This document shows, in pieces, positions 1 to 5,354 of a stretch of DNA of 15,253 nucleotides. The stretch comes from Anaerolineales bacterium UBA7227. Its GTDB lineage: Bacteria; Chloroflexota; Anaerolineae; Anaerolineales; Villigracilaceae. A program made the position numbers and the translations under genes. How positions within the stretch are numbered: the first letter of the stretch is position 1; every line of letters begins with the position of its first letter. The stretch lies in the NCBI GenBank assembly GCA_002473085.1, contig DKTP01000051.1, positions 1 to 15,253 of the forward strand, written 5' to 3'. Below the pieces are notes generated by a model. It was given only the letters and a program-made list of their open reading frames with translations. It did not search any database and was not told the DNA's origin.

Positions 1-39
1 GTCTGCCCAGAGGCGAACACAGAAATTCGCCCCAACGTT

Positions 40-669
40 TCATATCGTAGACCAAACAGCCAGCAGAATACTTACGTCCGCCGCCATGTGGAAGAGCGTG
101 GACGCCAGCATGGAGGTCTCGGCGCGGTTTACCTGTCTCCACATCCAGCCCGCGAACGCGAGGACGACGAACGCGGCGGCCAGCCAGACGAGCGGGAAGA
201 ACGGCGCGAGGATGACAAGGTGGAATCCCGCAAAGGCCGCATCACGAAAAATTGGATGTCGCGCCGCGCTTCCCAGCCAGCCGCGCCAGTAACTCTCCTC
301 CAGCCACGGGTTGACGAGCGCGCTGTAGACGATGAAGAGCGGCCAGCCGCGCGGCGTCAGTCCCCAGGCGAGGAGCGCGTCCGCCAGTTTGGGCGAGGCG
401 TGGAGGAACGGCCAGAGCAGATACACCAGGAGGCCCGCCGAGCAGCCCGCCGCCGCGTAAAGGAGAGTCGTCCAGATCGGCGCTTTGAGGCGGAACTGAT
501 CCAGCCGCGGCCAGGAGCGCGTCCGCGTGACCAGCGCGGCGATGCCCGCGTGGTAAAGCAGGATCGCCGCCCAGCCGTTTTGGAAAATATACAGTCCCAG
601 CCAGACGGCGAGGTAGGGCATGAGGAGGCCGATGTAATAGGGGATGGTATTCTGAGAAGATTTGATCAT
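40..669 (-). CDS. CPBP family intramembrane metalloprotease (Abi/CAAX-protease type)
   Basis: This is a 209-residue multi-pass membrane protein. The three CPBP (type II CAAX prenyl endopeptidase-like) motifs are visible in order: the glutamate pair and arginine in EESYWRG (E124, E125, R129), FAGFH with H150, and FHMAAD with H194 and D198. In this family these residues form the metal-dependent active site inside the membrane. Hydrophobic segments cover most of the chain. The family includes CAAX proteases, bacteriocin-immunity proteins and proteins of unknown role, so the substrate cannot be named. The ATG at 667-669 is used because the reading frame begins there, but no convincing Shine-Dalgarno lies in front of it, so the exact start is less sure than the family. 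It is divergent from the brnT-like gene, sharing a 116-base upstream region. No partner gene in the window points to a substrate. Confidence 0.85.
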   Translation of the reverse strand: MIKSSQNTIPYYIGLLMPYLAVWLGLYIFQNGWAAILLYHAGIAALVTRTRSWPRLDQFRLKAPIWTTLLYAAAGCSAGLLVYLLWPFLHASPKLADALLAWGLTPRGWPLFIVYSALVNPWLEESYWRGWLGSAARHPIFRDAAFAGFHLVILAPFFPLVWLAAAFVVLAFAGWMWRQVNRAETSMLASTLFHMAADVSILLAVWSTI

Positions 670-748
670 CGGAAGAGATGCGAATTCGTTTGTGAGATGA
701 TATGGTTAGCAAGCGAAAATGCACTAAGATTCAGTTATCTGATATGTA

Positions 749-777
749 TTGACAAAGCATATACGTCTTGCTATACT
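749..777 (+). promoter_or_regulatory. sigma-70-type promoter of the brnT-brnA pair
   Basis: TTGACA (749-754) and TATACT (772-777) are separated by exactly 17 bases, and a TGC precedes the -10 box (extended -10). The predicted transcription start falls at about 783-785, directly in front of the ATG at 786. BrnA-type antitoxins usually repress their own promoter, so the operator is probably within or near this stretch. That last point is inference. Confidence 0.8.
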
Positions 778-785
778 TCACTTTG

Positions 786-1082
786 ATGGACATCCAGTAC
801 ACTCTTCACGGAATCATCTTCGAATGGGACAGCCAGAAAGCGATTGCCAATCTTCGCAAGCATGGAATTTCGTTTGAGCAAGCCTGCGAAGCGTTTTTCG
901 ATCCATTTCTTAATCGTCTCGAAGATGAGATTGTTGATAATGAACTCCGTGAGCGGTTTCTTGGTATGAGCACAAATTGGAAAGTTATCTACATCGTTTA
1001 TGTTCAACGGGCCGAGAAATTCAGAATTATTTCTGCGCGTCTGGCAACGCCCGCCGAAAGAGAGACCTATGAAAACCGATAA
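786..1082 (+). CDS. brnT: BrnT-family type II toxin (ribonuclease-like)
   Basis: The 98-residue product matches the BrnT/COG2929 pattern: an N-terminal FEWDSQKAIANLRKHGISF block (residues 12-30), a short DP motif (39-40), and the C-terminal RIISARLATPAERETY block (80-95). Family members are RelE-fold ribonucleases that stop translation and are neutralised by the antitoxin encoded just downstream. A frame extension back to a TTG at 768 exists, but it would place the start inside the -10 promoter element, so the ATG at 786 is chosen. It has no Shine-Dalgarno, and the promoter implies a leader of only a few bases, so the mRNA may be leaderless. The gene overlaps the next one by 14 bases. The region is clearly richer in A and T than its neighbours, which suggests horizontal gain. 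Confidence 0.88.
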   Translation: MDIQYTLHGIIFEWDSQKAIANLRKHGISFEQACEAFFDPFLNRLEDEIVDNELRERFLGMSTNWKVIYIVYVQRAEKFRIISARLATPAERETYENR

Positions 1083-1365
1083 ACTTACCCAACGCCTTCA
1101 AAAAGATCGTCCCACGACGATGGTCAGCATTCGCATTCCCAATGATGTAATTGAAGACCTCAAGCGTATTGCGCCTTTGCTTGGATTTTCAGGTTATCAA
1201 TCCCTCATTAAAGCCTACGTAGGCCAGGGACTGCGCGCTGATTTGGAACGATTGGAGGGCGGCGTGGATATTTCCTCGTTGATCCAAAGTCTCCGAAAGA
1301 AAGGGGTGAAAGAGGAGATTATTTCCTCTGCTGTGGCTGAGGCGCAGGGATCATACTCTTCTTAA
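1069..1365 (+). CDS. brnA: BrnA/CopG-type ribbon-helix-helix antitoxin
   Basis: This 98-residue protein has a ribbon-helix-helix core near residues 18-60. The strand is TTMVSIRIPNDV, and it is followed by helices ending in GYQSLIKAYVGQGLR. This is the form seen in CopG/BrnA antitoxins that bind DNA as dimers and wrap the toxin. The ATG at 1069 is chosen because a purine-rich AAAGAGAG lies just upstream and the start falls inside the end of the toxin gene, giving the translational coupling typical of such pairs. Residues 61-98 form a further charged helical segment, probably for toxin binding (inference). The stop codon lies inside the 3' end of the convergent patatin-like gene. The assignment to an antitoxin is firm; BrnA rather than another CopG subfamily is less so. 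Confidence 0.82.
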   Translation: MKTDKLTQRLQKDRPTTMVSIRIPNDVIEDLKRIAPLLGFSGYQSLIKAYVGQGLRADLERLEGGVDISSLIQSLRKKGVKEEIISSAVAEAQGSYSS

Positions 1366-2223
1366 CATCCTGACCAGCTTCGCCGTCCATCCCGTAACGC
1401 GTTTCAACTCAGGCAGCGCCGCCTCCACCGCGGCCTCCCCGAGTTTTGCCGTCTCACGGATGTCCACTTCGTCCAACAGCTGGATGTGACTCACCGCCGG
1501 GCGGACGATCACGTCGGGAGCGTCCGCCGCGAGCCGCAGTTCCGCCATCTGACGGTTGACGATCTCCACCGAGCGGAGGAAGATGTCGAAGGCCTGCGCG
1601 AAACGCATGTGGGCGATGCGCTTTGTGATGACGCCGGGCAGGTAGGGCAGGCTCACCTCGAACATGCGCGTCGGCTCGCCGACGGGCGCGGTCAACACGA
1701 CCGCGGCCACGGGCAGTCCCGGCGCGAGGGCGCGCGCCGCCTGCACCGGCACGGGATCGAGAGTCCCGCCGTCCACCAGTTCCCAGTCGCGGATGCGACG
1801 CGGCGGGAAGATCCCCGGCAGGGCGATGGTCGCCAGCAGCGCCTCGTGGACGGAGCCTTCGGAGAGAACCACCTCCCGCGACGATTTCAAGTCCACGGCC
1901 GTCAGCGCGCAGGGGAGTTTCAAGTCGCTGAACTCGACCGGGCCGAGGGCCTCCTCGAAGAATTTCGACGCGCCCGCCAGTCCGAGCAGGGACGGCCCCT
2001 CGTCGGGCGCGCGGCCGTAGAGCCGCGTCTGGTCCACCGTCGAGAAAATCTCCTCGATCTGGCCGGGCGTCCTGCCCGAGGCGTACAGCGCCGCAACGAT
2101 CCCGCCGAAACTCGTCCCGGCCACCGCGCGGATGCGGAATCCCTCCGCTTCGAGTTTGCGTAAAACGCCGATGTGGGAATTGCCTTTCGCCCCTCCGCCG
2201 CCCAATGCAAGTGAAATGTCCAT
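1351..2223 (-). CDS. Patatin-like phospholipase / serine hydrolase (RssA/NTE type)
   Basis: The 290-residue protein has the full patatin active site. A glycine-rich oxyanion loop GGGGAKG lies at residues 8-14, the nucleophile serine in GTSFGG is S38, and the catalytic aspartate in DGG is D151. The family uses a Ser-Asp dyad to cleave acyl esters, commonly of phospholipids. There is no signal peptide, so it is probably cytoplasmic or on the inner face of the membrane. The length fits small bacterial patatins of the RssA/YchK group. The ATG at 2221-2223 is supported by CAGGAG five bases upstream on its strand. It is divergent from the glycosyltransferase gene and converges on the antitoxin gene, overlapping its end by 15 bases. 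The natural substrate is unknown. Confidence 0.9.
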   Translation of the reverse strand: MDISLALGGGGAKGNSHIGVLRKLEAEGFRIRAVAGTSFGGIVAALYASGRTPGQIEEIFSTVDQTRLYGRAPDEGPSLLGLAGASKFFEEALGPVEFSDLKLPCALTAVDLKSSREVVLSEGSVHEALLATIALPGIFPPRRIRDWELVDGGTLDPVPVQAARALAPGLPVAAVVLTAPVGEPTRMFEVSLPYLPGVITKRIAHMRFAQAFDIFLRSVEIVNRQMAELRLAADAPDVIVRPAVSHIQLLDEVDIRETAKLGEAAVEAALPELKRVTGWTAKLVRMLRRV

Positions 2224-2272
2224 TTAACTCCTGTGCCGCGGCCTGGCTTTGAAAATCCCGGCCGTTTGTTCA

Positions 2273-2281
2273 TGCTATACT
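2273..2281 (+). promoter_or_regulatory. extended -10 promoter for the GT-C gene
   Basis: TGCTATACT (2273-2281) is an extended -10 element 37 bases before the ATG at 2319. No good -35 box sits at the usual distance, which extended -10 promoters can do without. The same 11 bases TGCTATACTTC also occur at the brnT promoter. Confidence 0.5.
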
Positions 2282-2318
2282 TCGAGGCTGGAATTCTACC
2301 AAACTCCAAGAGAATCGC

Positions 2319-4028
2319 ATGGCGGAAACCCTCATCGAAAAACTCGACCGTTTCGGACGCGCGCTCGATTCGCGCTCGCGCCAACTGCCGCGCTGGGTCA
2401 TCCCGGCCTGCCTCGCCGCGTCCATCGCGGCGGCCGCGCTGCTCTACCTCTACCCGTCGCCCCGCGAATTTCCGATGGACGACGCCTACATCCACTTCGT
2501 CTACGCGGAAAACCTCGCCGCGCACGGCCAGCTCTACTTCAGTTTCCCCGACGAAAAAGGCGTCGCCGCCTCCTCCTTCCTTTGGATCGCCCTCCTGGCC
2601 GCGGGACGCCTCGCTGGAATCCCGCCGCACGTCGCGGCCAAGATCCTGGGAACGCTTTCGCTCATCGTCGTCTCGGTCGGCGTCTACGAACTGCTGCGCC
2701 GCGCCTGGACTCCGCTGCGCGCCGCCGCGGCCGCGTCCCTGATCGCGTTTTCGGGAAACATGCTCTGGTTCTCGCTGAACGGGATGGAGACGACTCTCTT
2801 CCTCGCCCTCGGTGTTTTGACCCTCCTCTCGCATCGCTCCGAACGTTGGGGCTGGTTCGGTTTCCTCGCCGCGGCGCTCACCCTCACGCGTCCCGAGGGA
2901 CTCTTCCTCCTCGCCGCGCTCGCCCTCGTCGAGGTCATCGCGTATGGACGGCCGCGCCGCGAATTCCTGCTGGCCGCGTCCGTAGGACTGCTCCTCGCCG
3001 CGCCGTGGTACGGATACCTCAAGTTCCGCACGGGACATTTCCTGCCGACCAGCGCCTCTGCCAAGCAACTCGGCTCGGCGCTGGCGACCGATTTCGTCCT
3101 CAAGCAATATCACCTGCCCCAATTCATCGGCAAACTCTCCAACCTGCTCTATCCCGCCTTGTGGATCGCCTACCTGCTGGAGTTCGCGCTGGGCGGCATC
3201 GCGCTCCCGCCTCCCGAAATCCGACTGGCGGGCGCGGCGGGCAGTCCCTCGGTGGACATTTCCGTCTGGTCTTTTGCCGCCGCCGCGATGGTCATCTGGC
3301 TGGCTTTCCTTGGCTGGAAGAATTTCTTCAAGCCGCGGCAATGGAACGCCTGGGCGCGCGACCCGAATCGGCGCGAATTGCTCGCGCTGTTCTTTTGGGT
3401 GGTTCTGCATAATCTGGCTTACATGATCCTGCTTCCCATCCCCGGGACGGCCAGCCGCTACGGCGCGGTCAACTACATCGTCTTGTGGATCGGAATCGCG
3501 GCGGGATTCTCCAGCCTGGCGCGGCTCCCCGCGCGGCGCTGGGCCGCGGGACTCTTCCTCTTGGTCATCGCCGCGTCCAACGGCCTGTACTGGAACCGCG
3601 TCTACGACGCCAACATCGAGCACATGGTCAACGCCCGCGTCCCCGCCGCGCACTACGTCCGCGACTTTCGCGCCGACGACCTGTGCGCGGCCTTCGACGT
3701 GGGATCGCTGCGCTACTACAGCGGGCGTCCCATCGTCGAGATGGCCGCGCTGCTCGAACCCGATGGGGCGGACAAATTCGTCAACGGCGGCGCGGACAAA
3801 TATCTCGTCGAGCGCGGCGCGACCTGTCTCGTCCTGCCGGGACGCGCCGGCCGCCAATCCGAGGGCATGCTCGATTTCGCCTCCATCATGGGACTGACCT
3901 CCAGTCCGCTCTTCGAGATGGAACTCGTCAAAGTCTTCGAGATTGACCACGACCGCTGGCTGCTGGGCTACCTGCCCACCGTCAACTACCAGGCCTCGGT
4001 CGCGATCTACCGTCTGAAAATGAAATAA
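2319..4028 (+). CDS. GT-C-like multi-pass membrane glycosyltransferase
   Basis: This is a 569-residue integral membrane protein with about ten hydrophobic segments. Near the start of the first outer loop is an Asp-Asp pair (D54, D55, in FPMDDAYIHFVYAENLAAHG), the usual catalytic position in GT-C enzymes that use polyprenyl-phosphate sugars. Further marks are GMETTLF (155-161) and LTRPEGL (189-195), which recur in the AftB/ArnT-like branch of uncharacterised bacterial GT-C proteins. The last 150 residues look like a soluble outer domain. The likely job is transferring a sugar from a lipid carrier to a glycan or lipid outside the membrane; donor and acceptor are unknown. The ATG at 2319 has a weak AAGAGAA upstream. 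The rplS promoter starts six bases after the stop codon, so the two genes are probably transcribed separately in the main. Confidence 0.75.
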   Translation: MAETLIEKLDRFGRALDSRSRQLPRWVIPACLAASIAAAALLYLYPSPREFPMDDAYIHFVYAENLAAHGQLYFSFPDEKGVAASSFLWIALLAAGRLAGIPPHVAAKILGTLSLIVVSVGVYELLRRAWTPLRAAAAASLIAFSGNMLWFSLNGMETTLFLALGVLTLLSHRSERWGWFGFLAAALTLTRPEGLFLLAALALVEVIAYGRPRREFLLAASVGLLLAAPWYGYLKFRTGHFLPTSASAKQLGSALATDFVLKQYHLPQFIGKLSNLLYPALWIAYLLEFALGGIALPPPEIRLAGAAGSPSVDISVWSFAAAAMVIWLAFLGWKNFFKPRQWNAWARDPNRRELLALFFWVVLHNLAYMILLPIPGTASRYGAVNYIVLWIGIAAGFSSLARLPARRWAAGLFLLVIAASNGLYWNRVYDANIEHMVNARVPAAHYVRDFRADDLCAAFDVGSLRYYSGRPIVEMAALLEPDGADKFVNGGADKYLVERGATCLVLPGRAGRQSEGMLDFASIMGLTSSPLFEMELVKVFEIDHDRWLLGYLPTVNYQASVAIYRLKMK

Positions 4029-4034
4029 TTTTCC

Positions 4035-4064
4035 TTGCTGTTTTACGAACCTGTATGCTATAAT
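4035..4064 (+). promoter_or_regulatory. rplS promoter
   Basis: TTGCTG (4035-4040) and a perfect TATAAT (4059-4064) are 18 bases apart, with TGC just before the -10 box. The transcription start would be about 4071, giving an approximately 33-base leader before the rplS ATG at 4104. Confidence 0.7.
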
Positions 4065-4103
4065 GCGCCGTCGCTACCCAGAACCCAAGTAAGGATAAAG
4101 AAC

Positions 4104-4454
4104 ATGTCTGACCAGATTATGAAGGCCATCGAGGCCAAAAGCAACGAAAAAATCCCAGCCCTGCGCCCCGGCGATACTGTGAGCGTGCACGTCAAGATCA
4201 AGGAAGGCGAGCGCGAGCGCGTCCAGGAATTCAAAGGGACCGTCATCCGCCTCCGCAAGGGCGGAAACGAATCCTCGTTCACCGTCCGCCGGCTGGCGAG
4301 CAACGGCGTCGGCGTGGAGCGCACCTTCCTGCTCCGCTCACCCCGCATAGACAAGGTCGTCGTCGAGCGGCACAACGTCGTCCGCCGCGCCCAGCTGTAC
4401 TTCATGCGCGGCCGCACGGGCAAATCCGCCCGCCTCAAACAGAAATTCGACTAG
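4104..4454 (+). CDS. rplS: 50S ribosomal protein L19
   Basis: The 116-residue product is a standard L19. It has [20 protein letters not shown] (residues 20-39), [30 protein letters not shown], and the basic end [20 protein letters not shown]19 sits at the interface of the 30S and 50S subunits and helps form the inter-subunit bridge. The reading frame can be extended 23 codons upstream, but that would run through the promoter. The ATG at 4104 is preceded by AAGGAT and gives the normal family length. In many bacteria rplS follows trmD and rimM; here it stands alone between its own promoter and a terminator nine bases after the stop codon, so it is a single-gene unit. Confidence 0.97.
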   Translation: MSDQIMKAIEAKSNEKIPALRPGDTVSVHVKIKEGERERVQEFKGTVIRLRKGGNESSFTVRRLASNGVGVERTFLLRSPRIDKVVVERHNVVRRAQLYFMRGRTGKSARLKQKFD

Positions 4455-4462
4455 TTGCAGAG

Positions 4463-4493
4463 AACCCCGAAGGTTTAGCCTTTGGGGTTTTTT
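4463..4493 (+). terminator. intrinsic terminator after rplS
   Basis: AACCCCGAAGG (4463-4473) pairs with CCTTTGGGGTT (4479-4489). The stem is 11 base pairs with one G-U, the loop is TTTAG, and a run of T follows to 4493. It closes the rplS transcript and ends only 12 bases before the next gene. Confidence 0.92.
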
Positions 4494-4505
4494 GATTTTC
4501 GCCCG

Positions 4506-5237
4506 ATGGACAGACCGACTTCCCGCCCGCTGATCGGAATCACCGCCTCTCACGCGCAGACCGCCGAGGGATTGCCCGCCGTCCGGGTCCTGCACGCCTA
4601 CGTCGCCGCGCTCGTGGACGCGGGCGGCGCGCCGATCCTGATCCCGCCCGACCTGCCCGAAGACGGCTGGCGCGTCCTCTTCGACCGCCTGGACGGGATC
4701 CTGTTTTCCGGCGGCGCGGACATCGGCCTCGAGCATTTCGACGGCGATCCGCATTCCAGCGTGGAGGCCGAACCCGCCCGCGACGCGCTCGAACTTCCGC
4801 TCCTGCGCGCCGCTGTGGAGGCGGACAAGCCTCTTCTCGGAATCTGCCGCGGCCTCCAGGTGATGAACGTCGCCCTCGGCGGGACGCTCTACACCCACAT
4901 CCTCGACCAGCGTCCCAACGCCCTCCAGCACGATTGGCACAAGGGACATTCGCGGGATTATCTCGCCCACGCGGTCCGCGTCGAAGCCGGGACGCGTCTC
5001 TCCGAAATTTTGGGTAAACGGGGATTGGAAGTCAACAGCCTGCACCATCAGGGCGTGAAGGACCTGGCTCCTCAAGTGAAAGTCACAGCCGTCGCGTCCG
5101 ACGGATTGATCGAGGGGATCGAACTCCCGTCCCACCGATTCGCGCTGGCGGTCCAATGGCATCCCGAATGGATGACCTCCCACGCGGAAATGCGGAGGCT
5201 CTTCAAAGCCTTCGTGGACGCGGCCGCGGCTTCCTGA
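4506..5237 (+). CDS. Peptidase C26 / gamma-glutamyl-GABA hydrolase-like class-I glutamine amidotransferase
   Basis: This 243-residue protein has the class-I amidotransferase triad. The nucleophile elbow GICRG carries C114, and VQWHPEW carries H219 and E221. Other family marks are DGILFSGGADI (63-73), NVALGGTLYTHI (121-132) and NSLHHQGV (177-184). It resembles PuuD, which hydrolyses the gamma-glutamyl bond of gamma-glutamyl-GABA in putrescine breakdown, but related enzymes act on other gamma-glutamyl compounds. No puu genes are nearby, so the substrate is open. The ATG at 4506 gives a normal N-terminus (PLIGITAS). The frame's upstream extension runs back into the rplS terminator. No Shine-Dalgarno and no clear promoter are visible, so it may depend on weak initiation or read-through. 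Confidence 0.85.
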   Translation: MDRPTSRPLIGITASHAQTAEGLPAVRVLHAYVAALVDAGGAPILIPPDLPEDGWRVLFDRLDGILFSGGADIGLEHFDGDPHSSVEAEPARDALELPLLRAAVEADKPLLGICRGLQVMNVALGGTLYTHILDQRPNALQHDWHKGHSRDYLAHAVRVEAGTRLSEILGKRGLEVNSLHHQGVKDLAPQVKVTAVASDGLIEGIELPSHRFALAVQWHPEWMTSHAEMRRLFKAFVDAAAAS

Positions 5238-5256
5238 AAACAGCCCACTTACAAAA

Positions 5257-5270
5257 GCGCGCTAGCGCGC
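5257..5270. repeat. perfect 14-bp GC palindrome
   Basis: GCGCGCTAGCGCGC is a perfect self-complementary sequence 19 bases after the peptidase C26 gene. It is the first of three palindromic elements in this short intergenic region. It could be a protein-binding site or a remnant of a dispersed repeat; nothing in the window decides this. Confidence 0.6.
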
Positions 5271-5288
5271 AATATCCTCATATAAGAA

Positions 5289-5323
5289 GAGTTCTCCAAC
5301 ACTATCTTCGCGTTGGAGAACTC
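5289..5323 (-). terminator. 12-bp perfect hairpin between converging genes, probable terminator
   Basis: GAGTTCTCCAAC (5289-5300) pairs perfectly with GTTGGAGAACTC (5312-5323) around an 11-base loop. Read on the minus strand, the stem follows the stop of the large secreted protein by 30 bases and is followed by the T-rich TTCTTATAT, a fair but not ideal terminator tail. On the plus strand there is no T run after it. It therefore most likely ends the minus-strand transcript. An alternative is a mobile palindromic repeat. Confidence 0.55.
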
Positions 5324-5335
5324 AGGGTACGCGCT

Positions 5336-5354
5336 ATGCGACGCTCGCTCGCAT
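5336..5354. repeat. 6-bp inverted repeat at the end of the large minus-strand gene
   Basis: ATGCGA (5336-5341) and TCGCAT (5349-5354) are complementary around CGCTCGC, touching the stop codon of the large secreted protein gene. It is short and could be chance in GC-rich DNA. It is listed because two longer palindromes are within 80 bases. Confidence 0.35.

Noticed and set aside
1..39. Possible gene or site at the left edge
   Set aside because: Only 39 bases lie outside the CPBP gene, and no motif, stem or frame could be supported.
1920..3950. 676-codon open frame on the minus strand across the GT-C gene
   Set aside because: It is antisense to a well-supported membrane protein, its product is a low-complexity mix of R, E, G and D with no recognisable domain, and long shadow frames are expected in DNA this rich in GC.
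5257..5354. CRISPR array
   Set aside because: The three palindromes differ from each other in sequence and spacing, and no direct repeat recurs with spacers.
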